From: Pseudomonas koreensis | GTDB lineage: Bacteria; Pseudomonadota; Gammaproteobacteria; Pseudomonadales; Pseudomonadaceae | DNA: 64,000 bases | Assembly (NCBI RefSeq): GCF_012986595.1 | Contig: NZ_JAAQYM010000001.1 | Coordinates: 310,001 to 374,000 of the forward strand | Direction: 5' to 3' | In this document: one piece after another, positions 43,063 to 52,225 of the stretch | Layout: each line of letters begins with the position of its first letter | Position numbering within the stretch: position 1 is the stretch's first letter | Position numbers and translations under genes: made by a program | The notes under the pieces: model-generated | What the model was told of the DNA's origin: nothing | Seen by the model: only the letters and a program-made list of their open reading frames with translations | Databases searched by the model: none

Positions 43063-43882
43063 AACGTACAAACTCCAAAGTAAACGCCTGCTTGCGCGGG
43101 ATCCCGCCCTGTAGCAGCGCGCTCTGTTCTTCTTCAACGCTCTTCAAGCACCAGGTGCCGAGCACGTCGCCATGGCCGGTGGTCAAGGTCAGCGGCTTGA
43201 GGTGGGCACCGAGGCTGCGCAGGGTGTCCAGTTGTTTGATCCCGCCTTTGAAGCCGGGAAAGATCGCGCCCTTGAGCGTGATCTTTTCCTCACCGATACC
43301 GACCGCTTGTTGTGCCGGCCGTCGAGTCAGCCGTTCCTGCGAGGCCCAGCGAAACTCAGTCGAGCGCCGCAGTTCATCAAAGGCTGCGGTGTCCAAATTG
43401 AAGTAGTAAGGCTGCGCCTGCGGATCCTGTGGTTGCACGATCAGCAGATGCGGGAACGGCTTCACCGCTTCCGGCAATGGCGTGGCATCACCACCCAGCG
43501 AACCGGTCGGCACGATGTTGGCCAGCGACGGGCTGATCTTGCCGGCGACTTTGTTGATCGCGGTGGACGCCCGGGCGGCCTGTTCCTTCAGCTCGCCCAT
43601 GCGCTCATCGATCTGCGATACGGCACGCGTGGCTTTGTTGTACGTGGCCACCACCTGGCCGACCTTGGCCTGAGCCGCGTTGACGCCGCGCATGACACGC
43701 TGCAGCTTTGCTCCCATCGCCGGACCGACAAAGGGAATCCCCTCAAGCTCCGAGGCCGCGCCGCTGATCTCACTGATGGCACCGTTGACTGGCCCCATCA
43801 TGCCGTCGAGGCTGCGCCGGCCACTCTCTCCTGCTGCCGCCAGATTTTTCAGTCCCGACTGCAACTGTTCCATGTAGGCCAT
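43037..43882 (-). CDS. P2 gpU-like tail protein with N-terminal extension
   Basis: A 281-aa protein. The last 125 residues match the gpU family (RRSTEFRWASQERLT; GEEKITLKGAIFPGFKGG; LVTGHG-type turn, here LTTGHGDVLGTW), a tail-end protein normally about 130-160 aa. The first 140 residues are an added helical, Ala-rich region with coiled-coil character and a Gly-Pro-rich stretch, not seen in P2 gpU. It follows the tape measure gene by 12 bp. Confidence 0.82.
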   Translation of the reverse strand: MAYMEQLQSGLKNLAAAGESGRRSLDGMMGPVNGAISEISGAASELEGIPFVGPAMGAKLQRVMRGVNAAQAKVGQVVATYNKATRAVSQIDERMGELKEQAARASTAINKVAGKISPSLANIVPTGSLGGDATPLPEAVKPFPHLLIVQPQDPQAQPYYFNLDTAAFDELRRSTEFRWASQERLTRRPAQQAVGIGEEKITLKGAIFPGFKGGIKQLDTLRSLGAHLKPLTLTTGHGDVLGTWCLKSVEEEQSALLQGGIPRKQAFTLEFVRYGDDLQNV

Positions 43883-43894
43883 TGGCCCTCCTCG

Positions 43895-46489
43895 TTACAC
43901 ATGCGGTTCGTCGAACAGCGAGCGGTTCTGCAGTTGTTGCGTGGACTGACGCCACTGCTGATCGATGTAGGGTTGAAGCTCTCGCGCCAGTTGCGCCGGG
44001 TCCTTCACATCGCCCTGCACGGTGACATGCAGAGGTGCCTGAATATCGAACCGTTGCTCGACCTTGGTCGACTGAGGTTTCGCAGCAGCAGGCGGTGCGA
44101 GCATCGCCGGTACCGCTGGAGATGCCGGCTGACTCAGTGCTCGCGTGACGTCTCCCAGTGCTGTTGCAGCCGACTCCCGCTCAGGCAGCAGTGGCTTGGA
44201 AACAGGCGGCGCGGGAACGAGTGGAGGCAGCACTTGCGTTGGCTTGGTACTGTCGTGAGCTGCTTGAGGCACAAGCGCCGCTCCGGTCAGCAGCGGTAAC
44301 ATTTTCGGTTGCGGCTGAACCATGTCTTTGACAACCGGTACCGGCGCGAATGAACGGGCGATATTGCCCATCACTGGCGGGATGTTTTGCCCAGCATTGG
44401 CCATCATCAGTGGGCCGGCGTCCGGCACTTTCTTGAGTGAGTCTGGGGTTCCGAACAGCTCTTTGCCCGCAAAGCCGCCGAGTGCGTCGCCGCCCATGTA
44501 CCCGAGATAACCACCGATCAAACCGCCGACGATGTTGCCAATGATCGGCACTGCCGTACCGATGGCCGCACCAGCAGCGGCGCCGGCCAACGTGCCGGCC
44601 AAACCACCTGCAGCTTTTCCATAGCCTTCGGCTTTTTCGTCCTGCGTCTCGGCGTTCTCATAGGTGTCATAAGCCTGATAACCCGCCTGCGCGACTGCAA
44701 GGATCGCTGGGCCTTTCATGCCGCCCACGATCTTGGCACCCCGCCCACCCCCACCTCCTCTCCCGCCGCCTTTACCCCCTTTGCTTTTCTTACCGTCTCC
44801 ACCGACATCAAGATCACCGCCATTGAGCCCACCACCAGCACCAGGCAGGTTGGTAACAATGACTTTTTGCGGAATGTTCGGGTTGCCCATCAACGTGCCG
44901 CGCCCGATATTCATCAGGCCTTTGCCCATCTTGAATGCGCTGACAGCACCTTTGAGCGCGACAAGGCCCGCCACAGCGGTGCCGATGGCCGTCACCAAAC
45001 GCGGTGACTCGTCGGAGAGGCTTGCGAGTTGGCGGCTGACGCTGGTGATGCCCTCCGCTACCGCATCAGTGACCGGGCGAATCGCATCACCGATGCTGCG
45101 CATGGCATCGTCCATGCTCTGGGCCATCTCGGACCATTTTTGCGCGGACGTTTGCCGGCGCTCAGCCAGGTTCTTGTCGAGGATCCCGGTGGCATTGGCC
45201 GAGTCTTTCTTCAACTGCTCATACAGTTCCTTGTTCTGCATGTACGCGGTCAGAGCGGCCTTGACCTGCATGTCGGCGAACAGGTCGCCGGTACGCAAGG
45301 CTTCTTCCAGGGACTTCATCATGCCCTTGGCCTTTTCTGGATCACTCTCCTTGCTGATGCCGGCCACAGCTTTGGCCATCTCTGCGGCCCGCTTGGGGTC
45401 AGTCGCTTCGATGTATTTCTGGGCCAGCGCGAAACTGGACTCCAGTGTGGATTTACCGTTCTGCAGACCGGTTTGCATCGACCCCTTATAGTCAATGCCC
45501 GCCTTCTCATAAGCCTTGACCGTTTCGCCGGAACCGATTTTCTCCATCCAGTTTTTTAGGTTGTTGGCCGCTTCGTCCGAGCCGCCGGCAGTCTTCATCT
45601 GCACCTGCAACATCGCGCCCAATTGCGACACCGAGTCCATGCCAGTGATGCCCAGCTTGCCCATGCTGGCCAACAGCTCAGGAAACCACTTGGCCATGTC
45701 GACCGCTTCGAAACTGCCCGCCTGTCCCTGATAGGCGATGGCCTCCAAGGCCTTTTGCATCACAGCCGGATCGGTGATCTTGGCGTTCTGGCCCAGAGCG
45801 TTGATCATCTTGGCGGTTTCCGTGCCGTCCGATCCCTGCCCCACAGCAAACTTGGCCGCCGTAGGCGCATAGGCCAGTGCCTTGTCCAGCTCCATGCCGG
45901 CGCCGACCAGGGCGTTGACCAACTCGGCGACCTGGTTGCGCGCCATGCCCGTATCACGCGACGTGTCGATCACAGTTTTGGAGAGCTGAGTTTCTTCTGG
46001 CGTGTTGGCAATGTTGGCCTTGATTGCGATGTCACGAATGATCGCGCCGTAGTCCGCGCTGACCTTGGTTGGAATCGCTACGGCGGCAGTCAGCGCACCG
46101 GCCTGGCCGAGGGTGCTTTTCATCCCCTGCCGACCTTCGTCCAGTTGCCGGTGGCCGAGCGCCTTGAGTTCAGCACCGGCGGCGACACGGCCCATAGTGG
46201 CGTAGGCCTTACTCAGCCGCCCGACCTCGACGCCCTGTTTCTTGAGAAGGTCGAGGTTCTTTTCGTATTTGGACAACAGCTTGTCGGCACCGGCGGCGCC
46301 GGTTGCGTGCGCCTTGCGCCACTCCTCGCGCAGACGCATGGTGTCGCCGATGGTGTTCTGCAGCACCCGGGCTTTGCTGCCGACCGTGTCGAGGTGCTTG
46401 ATCTTGCTTTCGACGTCCTTGAACGCTTTGCCCACCGTCGGATCGACGGCGCCACCGATGACAAAGCCGAGTGCGAGGTTCTTCGCCAT
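43895..46489 (-). CDS. Tail tape measure protein (P2 gpT-like)
   Basis: An 864-aa tape measure protein whose length sets tail length. It has an N-terminal helical region (MAKNLALGFVIGGAVD), the TP901-type core with repeated Ala/Gly helices (about 100-450), hydrophobic Gly-rich stretches around 590-700 (GGLAGTLAGAAAGAAIGTAV) and a Pro-rich tail. Lack of any Pro/Gly break in the first 450 residues fits the long helix expected. No peptidoglycan-cutting domain is visible. Confidence 0.9.
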   Translation of the reverse strand: MAKNLALGFVIGGAVDPTVGKAFKDVESKIKHLDTVGSKARVLQNTIGDTMRLREEWRKAHATGAAGADKLLSKYEKNLDLLKKQGVEVGRLSKAYATMGRVAAGAELKALGHRQLDEGRQGMKSTLGQAGALTAAVAIPTKVSADYGAIIRDIAIKANIANTPEETQLSKTVIDTSRDTGMARNQVAELVNALVGAGMELDKALAYAPTAAKFAVGQGSDGTETAKMINALGQNAKITDPAVMQKALEAIAYQGQAGSFEAVDMAKWFPELLASMGKLGITGMDSVSQLGAMLQVQMKTAGGSDEAANNLKNWMEKIGSGETVKAYEKAGIDYKGSMQTGLQNGKSTLESSFALAQKYIEATDPKRAAEMAKAVAGISKESDPEKAKGMMKSLEEALRTGDLFADMQVKAALTAYMQNKELYEQLKKDSANATGILDKNLAERRQTSAQKWSEMAQSMDDAMRSIGDAIRPVTDAVAEGITSVSRQLASLSDESPRLVTAIGTAVAGLVALKGAVSAFKMGKGLMNIGRGTLMGNPNIPQKVIVTNLPGAGGGLNGGDLDVGGDGKKSKGGKGGGRGGGGGRGAKIVGGMKGPAILAVAQAGYQAYDTYENAETQDEKAEGYGKAAGGLAGTLAGAAAGAAIGTAVPIIGNIVGGLIGGYLGYMGGDALGGFAGKELFGTPDSLKKVPDAGPLMMANAGQNIPPVMGNIARSFAPVPVVKDMVQPQPKMLPLLTGAALVPQAAHDSTKPTQVLPPLVPAPPVSKPLLPERESAATALGDVTRALSQPASPAVPAMLAPPAAAKPQSTKVEQRFDIQAPLHVTVQGDVKDPAQLARELQPYIDQQWRQSTQQLQNRSLFDEPHV

Positions 46490-46525
46490 GTGCGTGTCCT
46501 GGGATCGAGGATGATTGGAAATGGC

Positions 46526-46711
46526 TCAGTCCGTGAGCCACCACACGATGTCGTTGAAGGGCATGGCTATGATCTCGGCTGCCGAGAAACCGGTCTCCTT
46601 GGCCAGTCGCTTGGCCAGTCCCTTCAACGTTGGCCCGTCAAATCTCGTCGTCTTGGACCAGACGAAAATAGCCTTTCTGCAGGCGCATGTAGTCGACCAG
46701 CTTGAGGGCCA
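46526..46711 (-). CDS. Tail-chaperone extension (E' type), probably reached by frameshift
   Basis: In the frame +1 (equal to -2) to the E-like gene, the minus strand is open from 46711 to a stop at 46526. The end codes FDGPTLKGLAKRLAKE, GFSAAEIIAMP, then FNDIVWWLTD, a protein-like sequence that begins just where the E-like gene stops. There is no ATG or GTG in this frame; a TTG at 46627 is the only usual start. The position, between the first chaperone and the tape measure gene, is that of the frameshifted chaperone part in many tailed phages. Confidence 0.6.
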   Translation of the reverse strand, partial: WPSSWSTTCACRKAIFVWSKTTRFDGPTLKGLAKRLAKETGFSAAEIIAMPFNDIVWWLTD

Positions 46712-46958
46712 TCAGATCCTGTTCCGGGGTCTGCGTCAGCGAGGAAAACAGCGACATTTCGCGCTTTTCTTCATCGCCGTTGCAGGTCGCTTGCGCGGCC
46801 CGAATATCTCGCACGCATGGCGCACGGATGGTCAGCGTGTCGACCAGCACACCCGATAGTTCGGTGGGGTGTCGCAGGGAGATGCGAAAGCCTTCCTCGG
46901 TCAGTTGCAGCCAGCTTGGCAGTGGTTTTTCTTGAGTGGCTTGATTGGTTTGCGTCAT
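46638..46958 (-). CDS. Tail assembly chaperone (P2 gpE/Mu gp41-like)
   Basis: A 106-aa protein of the phage tail assembly family to which Mu gp41 belongs (FRISLRHPTEL; VDTLTIRAPCVRDIRAA; LMALKLVDYMRLQKGYF). It sits between the tail tube and tape measure genes, the fixed place for chaperones that coat the tape measure during tail building. Its 3' end overlaps the E' frame described at 46526. Confidence 0.82.
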   Translation of the reverse strand: MTQTNQATQEKPLPSWLQLTEEGFRISLRHPTELSGVLVDTLTIRAPCVRDIRAAQATCNGDEEKREMSLFSSLTQTPEQDLMALKLVDYMRLQKGYFRLVQDDEI

Positions 46959-46970
46959 TTCATCTTGTCC

Positions 46971-47474
46971 TTAAAGGCCGAGGGCCGAACGTTCATCAGC
47001 GAGCTGGTCGACGCCGTCGACGACCAGGACCATCCCCAGCATGTCGATCTCGTAAACCACTCGGCCGGCAACTTCGAGCTTGTAGTAGGTCAGTGCCATG
47101 CTGTGTTTGGTCTCAGCTTTGTCGCCGGGTTTCCAGTCACCCATGTCGACTTCCTTGATGCCGCCACGCATGGTGACAATCACCGGGGTGACCTTGCCCT
47201 TGAGGCCTTTGAATGAGCCTCGGAACACCGCGCTGCAGGCGGTGCGATCAGACAGGCCGAAAAACTTCAGCGCTTCGCGGCGCACACCGTTGGTGGTAAA
47301 ACCGGCCTCGAGCTTTTCCACGCCGGTCGGGATCTCGACCTCGCCGGCCATACCACCGCCTCGGTAGGCTTCGGTTTTCAGGACCACCTTGGGCAAGGTG
47401 AGGCTCGGCATTTCACCGGCAAAACTGACGCCGTCGATAAACCCGGCGCAGTTGGAGAGAACTTCAGGAATCAT
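46971..47474 (-). CDS. Major tail tube protein (P2 FII)
   Basis: A 167-aa tail tube protein of the P2 FII family (MIPEVLSNCAGFIDGVSFAG start; PTGVEKLEAGF; MGDWKPGDKAETKHSMALTYYKL). Stacked rings of it form the inner tube of the contractile tail. It follows the sheath gene by 12 bp. Confidence 0.92.
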   Translation of the reverse strand: MIPEVLSNCAGFIDGVSFAGEMPSLTLPKVVLKTEAYRGGGMAGEVEIPTGVEKLEAGFTTNGVRREALKFFGLSDRTACSAVFRGSFKGLKGKVTPVIVTMRGGIKEVDMGDWKPGDKAETKHSMALTYYKLEVAGRVVYEIDMLGMVLVVDGVDQLADERSALGL

Positions 47475-47486
47475 CAGGGTGCCTCC

Positions 47487-48653
47487 TTAGGCAGGTTCAA
47501 GCACTTCGGTCATCCACTCGTTGGTGACCTCGAAAAGGAAGTTCGGGTTTTCAGCCGGCGGTACGTCGGTGAAGCGGATCCGCCAGTACACCTTGCCCTG
47601 CTCGATCTGGCTGGCCGTGTTCAATTCGTGATCCGGGAACACCTCGAAGTTGATCACCGCGCCTTGGTTTTTCAGGTCGCGCATGAACGCTTCCAGGCCG
47701 TCGGTGACGTCCTTGACGTAGGTCTTGGTGATCGAGCGGTCGACCGCCCATTTGTGGCCGGCCTGTACCGCATCCATGAGGATGAACAACGTGCGCACGC
47801 GAGTGACGAAAGCCCATTTCGGATCGCTCGACAGCGTGCGGTTGCCCCAGAGACGGAAACCATCGTCACGAATGATCGTGGTGATGTTCGCGTTGTTGAG
47901 CAGGTTGGCTCGGCAGGTCTCGTCGCCGTCCAGGTACTCCACCGCACGGGTGGTACCGGTGATGCCGGTAAACTCCTTGTTCGACGGCGAGGCCCAGAAA
48001 CCATAGGTCGCATCCGTCCAAGCAAACAGGCCGGCAGTCCAGGCCGAACCGGGCGCGTCCACCGTCTTGCTTTCACCGGTGTCCCAGAACTGCACACCGG
48101 GGTCGACCATGAACAGGTTACGACTGCCGAAGTTTTTCGCGTAGGCCATGGCGGCCTCATCGGTGGTGCATGGCCCGTCGATGATCCCGATAGCCCGTAG
48201 CTTCTGCGCAAGGCTATCCATGGCCGTGGCCACCGCTTGCTTTGCCGAATGGCCGGGGGCAATCAGCAATCGCGGCTGGGCGTTGAACAGACTCTTGCCA
48301 TCGAGCAGTGCCTGCAGGCCGGTACGCTGACCGGACTCCAAAACACCGCCGATGATGGCCGAGGTCTGCAGAGCCGGGTCGTCCATCTTCGGCACGCCGA
48401 TGGCGACGATCACCGCCTTGGCCTTGGCGTAAATCGCTTGGCAGGCCTTGGTGATCGCTGAGCCGGCGCCGAACGCTGCAATGGCTTCACGCTCGGTGGT
48501 GATCAGCTTGAGTTCGCCAGCCTTGGCCGTACCGCCGCCCACCAAGCCAGGACTGAAGGTATCGCAAAGGCCGATGATCGACGAGGACGGCAGCGAGATA
48601 GTGCGTGCGCCGGTATCGACCGAGGTGGTCGTGACGCCGTGAAAGAAACTCAT
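47487..48653 (-). CDS. Tail sheath protein (P2 FI)
   Basis: A 388-aa contractile sheath protein. The start SFFHGVTTTSVDTGARTIS and the C-terminal YWRIRFTDVPPAENPNFLF match P2 FI-type sheaths, and the middle carries KAVIVAIGVPKM and GSRNLFMVDPGVQFWD. ATG at 48653 has GGAGA upstream; an upstream in-frame ATG has its ribosome site too close. It is the head of the FI-FII-E-T-U-X-D part of the operon and follows two terminator-like hairpins. Confidence 0.92.
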   Translation of the reverse strand: MSFFHGVTTTSVDTGARTISLPSSSIIGLCDTFSPGLVGGGTAKAGELKLITTEREAIAAFGAGSAITKACQAIYAKAKAVIVAIGVPKMDDPALQTSAIIGGVLESGQRTGLQALLDGKSLFNAQPRLLIAPGHSAKQAVATAMDSLAQKLRAIGIIDGPCTTDEAAMAYAKNFGSRNLFMVDPGVQFWDTGESKTVDAPGSAWTAGLFAWTDATYGFWASPSNKEFTGITGTTRAVEYLDGDETCRANLLNNANITTIIRDDGFRLWGNRTLSSDPKWAFVTRVRTLFILMDAVQAGHKWAVDRSITKTYVKDVTDGLEAFMRDLKNQGAVINFEVFPDHELNTASQIEQGKVYWRIRFTDVPPAENPNFLFEVTNEWMTEVLEPA

Positions 48654-48669
48654 TAGGCTCATTCTCCAG

Positions 48670-48697
48670 AAACGAAAAAGCCCCACGTGTGTGCGAG
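48670..48697 (-). terminator. Weak terminator-like hairpin before the sheath gene
   Basis: On the minus strand AGCCTC pairs with GGGGCT (6 bp, one G-T) and is followed by TTTTTC. It lies just upstream of the sheath ribosome site. Confidence 0.5.
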
Positions 48698-48730
48698 GCT
48701 CAAGGTGTTTGTATTATGGGTGTGGAATGG

Positions 48731-48755
48731 AAAACGCCCCGTGAGTGCGGGGCGT
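48731..48755 (-). terminator. Intrinsic terminator after the fibre assembly gene
   Basis: On the minus strand ACGCCCC pairs perfectly with GGGGCGT (8-base loop) and is followed by TTTT. It starts right after the stop of the fibre assembly gene, between fibre and sheath genes. Confidence 0.72.
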
Positions 48756-49280
48756 TCAGGCGATTTGCGCGGCCAGCCAATCCGGCGCCGGTGGGCGATG
48801 CTCAAGGAGTGGAAACTCGCCGTTCTCCGGCCAATTGCGCAACGCCCGGCGATAGCTCTGTAATTCGGAGTACTGGTCGACAGTCAGCGTTGTGGCCGCG
48901 CTTTCTTCCAGCTCGTCGCGGTGCCGCGAAACCATTTGGTCAGTAGCCAGCAGCTCGCCGTCGCGCCACTTGCGTTCCTGCTCAGCAAGTTGCTCAACCG
49001 TCGGCGCGGGTGGATCGGCCAGCACCGGATAACCCCCTGCATCGGCTGTAATAATCTTGCCCGCTGCCTGACCATCAAGCAGCGCTTGATACTGTTCTAC
49101 CTCGATCAATTTGGCCCTCTCCGGGATCAAGCAATCCGGGTTATCGACCAACACCATAGGCGGATCGCCGGATTCATCCTCGCTAGGACTCCACTCGGGA
49201 TCCTGAATCAGCATTTTGCGCGGCCCGTGAAAACTTTCGTCGTAGAACGCATGCGGGTTATCGTGAAAAAAAAGCGCCAT
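48756..49280 (-). CDS. Tail fibre assembly protein
   Basis: A 174-aa protein located just after the fibre gene, the place of P2 gpG-type chaperones. It has a short N-terminal segment (FFHDNPHAFYDESFHG), a middle with LPVLADPPAPT-like sequence (here YPVLADPPAPTVEQLAEQE), and a C-terminal LQSYRRALRNWPENGEFP, which matches the LxxYRxALRdw pattern of tail assembly chaperones. It helps fibre trimers fold. ATG at 49280 is used; a further start 12 codons upstream lies inside the fibre gene end. Confidence 0.85.
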   Translation of the reverse strand: MALFFHDNPHAFYDESFHGPRKMLIQDPEWSPSEDESGDPPMVLVDNPDCLIPERAKLIEVEQYQALLDGQAAGKIITADAGGYPVLADPPAPTVEQLAEQERKWRDGELLATDQMVSRHRDELEESAATTLTVDQYSELQSYRRALRNWPENGEFPLLEHRPPAPDWLAAQIA

Positions 49281-49294
49281 TCTTGTTCCCCTAA

Positions 49295-51622
49295 TTAGTA
49301 GCCAATCGCACGCCAATACACCGAAATAGACGGGGCGCTAGCTCGGCCAACAAATCCGTTCAGGTTCGAGTTATTTTCCAGCCACGCGGAGACGGCGCCG
49401 GAAGTCGGTGCTATCGCCGTCATCTCAACCGACAGAACGCCCCCCGCAAACGTAATTGGGAACAACACAGAAACAGGCGCGCCCACCGTCGGCGAACTCG
49501 TCCAGATCCCCCACTGTTCAATCACTCCGCCGCTGGTTCGCTTATAGCCTTGAACAGCGCGAGATTGCGCATGACTGCCCACACCCACCACCAGCCAAAG
49601 CGTGCCGTATTTGGTGATCGATATTTCGTCGCAATACTCCAGAGCAAAGCTGGTGGACGTGCCGGAAATGTTGAACGCACCGATAAAACAATCACCGGCC
49701 GGCGAGTTGAACGTGACGCGCCCCACTCCCAGGTTCACAAAACGTATTGAGGCGCCGTCTCCTATCGTCGAGAGCGCCGGCATACTCAAAGTGATGTTTG
49801 AGTTCGAAGAGGTCACGAACTCACAACCAAAGTCCGCCGCTGTCAGCGCGCGGCCGGCGATAATCGACGTCGAGGATCGCTTGTTGCCGATGGCCCGCTG
49901 TACGAACTCAGTCGTCGCGAGCAACTTGCCATTGTCGAACTGAGCCGGCGTTGAGCCAAACACCTGCGAATATTGAAGCTGTGCCGAACCCGACGCCCAC
50001 CAACTGCCTGCGCCATTGCTGGAAAGATCCAGCGTCGCACCGGGCTGCAGGGTAATTGTGCTAATCGGCGCAACACTGCCGGGGTAAATGTTGTCCGTGC
50101 CAGCACACACCACCGTAACTACGCCGCCGCTGACGTTGCGAAAGTGGATCGCCCCGCCCGGGCTAACCGTATTGGCAGCGGGCAGCGTTACGGTGAACGT
50201 GCCACTGGTAGAAACCAGCGTACCGATCGCCGCCGCGGTTAACACGGTGTTCGCTACCAGAAAGGTAAAGCCGCGATAACTCCCGCTTGCCCGCTGCACG
50301 AACTCGGTCGTCGCCAGCAACTTGCTGCTGTCGAACTGCGGCGGCGTCTGCCAATTGGCGCCGGTCATGACAGCCGCATATTTCAGCGCGACAGACCCTC
50401 CGACCAGATTCCAGAGCGTTCCAATGCGAACGAATACAGCGGTGTCGCCTTGGCCCAAGACAATATTGCCCGGCGCGCCGACGGCGCCAATGCTGTCACC
50501 GGCTGCGGCCGTTGCGGTCACAGTGCCCTGCACGCAAAAGATTGTCACGGTGCAACCCGGTGTCAGCACTGCACCGGTTGGCAAAGTTGCTGTCAGCGGT
50601 GCGCTGGGGCTGCCAAAGGCCGCTACGCGGCCCACGTCTGCAAGCGTTAGCGCTGTCGATACGGAATAGTTAACGTACCCGCCGTATTCGACCCCGGCGC
50701 GCTTCAAAAACGCCGCGTTAACCAGCAGTTGCGAGCTGTCGAACTGAGCCGGCGTGTTCGCCGTAGGACTGATCAGGGCGGGCGAGTTGATCGGTGCAAA
50801 ACCTTGGGTCACGTTCTGAAAAACCAGCGCCGTGGTACCCAGGACAATCTGGCCGTCCGTGACCAACTGCCAACGTGTGTCGGCCAGCGTAGCGCCCTGC
50901 TCAACAGATACGATCAGCGCCGAGGTCACCTCGGCATTGCTATCAGCATCAGGTGCGCGCTTCCAAGCGGGCGCCGAAGCAATCCAAATACCGTTTTCTT
51001 TGGCTTGGGTCTGATTTTTAACCAGCACCCGGTCACCCTCCAACAGCGCCACACCGTCGATGGTCTGAAGCCCTGAAAGCGCAATATTGGCCGTTGTTGC
51101 CAGCCGAACAGATTGCTTGCTGTCGAGCTTGTAAAGTTCTTCCTGAATTCGGGCGTCGACGAATTCACGAGTTGCCAACACCACGGACGGGTCAATCTTG
51201 AGTGTGATGTTAGCGGTGCTGGAAACGATCAAGCTCATCCGCACCACCTGCGTGCGGCCCGAACCCTGCGACAGGATGGGCTTGAAGCTTGGCGCACAGT
51301 TGGCAACTGCCACCAGATCGCCGTCCGCGTCGTACAGGCCGACTTCTCGGATCCAGCGCCCGCCTTCATCGGCCGGAATGACCTGCTCGGCAATGATCAC
51401 CGCCGGGTTGACCGGGTCGATCTTGAGCTGATTCAACGGCCGGCGGCGCCACTCGTTGATCAGTTTGGTTTGCTTGGCGCTGGGCTGCGGGTCGTCACCG
51501 TTCGCATCCCCCAGCCCCATTTCCTTGATATTCCACGGCACGCCCAAGACGTTGGCGTTTGCCAGCTTGGCCGCCCCCACGTCCGTCAGGATCGCGAAAA
51601 ACTTAGAGTTCGCATCAATCAT
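49295..51622 (-). CDS. Tail fibre protein with three internal repeats
   Basis: A 775-aa P2 gpH-type fibre. The N-terminal 150 residues attach it to the baseplate (DANSKFFAILTDVGAAKLA; GGRWIREVGLYDADGDLVAV). A domain at 170-272 is widely shared among fibres (GDRVLVKNQTQAKENGIW). Then three divergent repeats of about 130 residues begin with PAQFDSSQLLVNAAFLKRA (290), PPQFDSSKLLATTEFVQRA (427) and PAQFDNGKLLATTEFVQRA (559). The last 90 residues (GGVIEQWGIWTSSPT) are probably the host-binding tip. Adaptation to a new receptor would act there. Confidence 0.9.
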   Translation of the reverse strand: MIDANSKFFAILTDVGAAKLANANVLGVPWNIKEMGLGDANGDDPQPSAKQTKLINEWRRRPLNQLKIDPVNPAVIIAEQVIPADEGGRWIREVGLYDADGDLVAVANCAPSFKPILSQGSGRTQVVRMSLIVSSTANITLKIDPSVVLATREFVDARIQEELYKLDSKQSVRLATTANIALSGLQTIDGVALLEGDRVLVKNQTQAKENGIWIASAPAWKRAPDADSNAEVTSALIVSVEQGATLADTRWQLVTDGQIVLGTTALVFQNVTQGFAPINSPALISPTANTPAQFDSSQLLVNAAFLKRAGVEYGGYVNYSVSTALTLADVGRVAAFGSPSAPLTATLPTGAVLTPGCTVTIFCVQGTVTATAAAGDSIGAVGAPGNIVLGQGDTAVFVRIGTLWNLVGGSVALKYAAVMTGANWQTPPQFDSSKLLATTEFVQRASGSYRGFTFLVANTVLTAAAIGTLVSTSGTFTVTLPAANTVSPGGAIHFRNVSGGVVTVVCAGTDNIYPGSVAPISTITLQPGATLDLSSNGAGSWWASGSAQLQYSQVFGSTPAQFDNGKLLATTEFVQRAIGNKRSSTSIIAGRALTAADFGCEFVTSSNSNITLSMPALSTIGDGASIRFVNLGVGRVTFNSPAGDCFIGAFNISGTSTSFALEYCDEISITKYGTLWLVVGVGSHAQSRAVQGYKRTSGGVIEQWGIWTSSPTVGAPVSVLFPITFAGGVLSVEMTAIAPTSGAVSAWLENNSNLNGFVGRASAPSISVYWRAIGY

Positions 51623-52224
51623 GAATAGATATCCAGAGTGTCTATGGTGTGTTCCCGACCGACCACGCCGAAGGTGCCGGTTATGTCGATGACCTGCATT
51701 TCAGGTGGGTAGATGTCGAGTTCGTCGCCGTCGAACAGGCTCACGCCAACATTAAGGTTGCCTTGCGTTTCAAGGCTTATTGCCAGCCCGGTGAGGTGGC
51801 GGGAGACGGGCTTGGCGTCGTCGATAAGGCGTTCAAGTTCGAGATACATTTCCTCTGTGATGCCGGTGTCCAGCACTCCCACCTTCAGCGCGAAGGTGCC
51901 CGGCACGCCTTGCGGCACAGTGTTAAACCATTCGACGATCTCGATCAGATAGCCCAGCGGCTCGACCACTCGACGCAAGGAACCGATGGTGCCCTTGTGC
52001 TTGTGGATGAAGAACGAGGCCTTGATGGCAGCACGCTTGACCGACTCAGACCACGCCGGATCCCAGCGGTCGACCGACCAAGCCCAGGCCAGATGCGGCA
52101 GCAGGTGCACTGGACAGGTGTCGGGGTTGTACAAGGTGCGCAGCGGAATCAACGTGTTTTCGGCGAATGTCGCCTCGATACCCCGTTCCAGAGGAGTGCT
52201 GTTGAGCGGCAAAAGACTACGCAC
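51619..52224 (-). CDS. P2 gpI-like tail protein
   Basis: A 201-aa tail protein I family member (RLLPLNSTPLERGIEA-like start, here RSLLPLNSTPLERG; LPHLAWAWSVDRWD; GTIGSLRRVVEPLGY). It is a baseplate wedge component. Its stop overlaps the fibre start by four bases, and it begins one base after the gpJ stop, so J-I-fibre are coupled. Confidence 0.9.
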   Translation of the reverse strand: MRSLLPLNSTPLERGIEATFAENTLIPLRTLYNPDTCPVHLLPHLAWAWSVDRWDPAWSESVKRAAIKASFFIHKHKGTIGSLRRVVEPLGYLIEIVEWFNTVPQGVPGTFALKVGVLDTGITEEMYLELERLIDDAKPVSRHLTGLAISLETQGNLNVGVSLFDGDELDIYPPEMQVIDITGTFGVVGREHTIDTLDIYS

Positions 52225-52225
52225 A

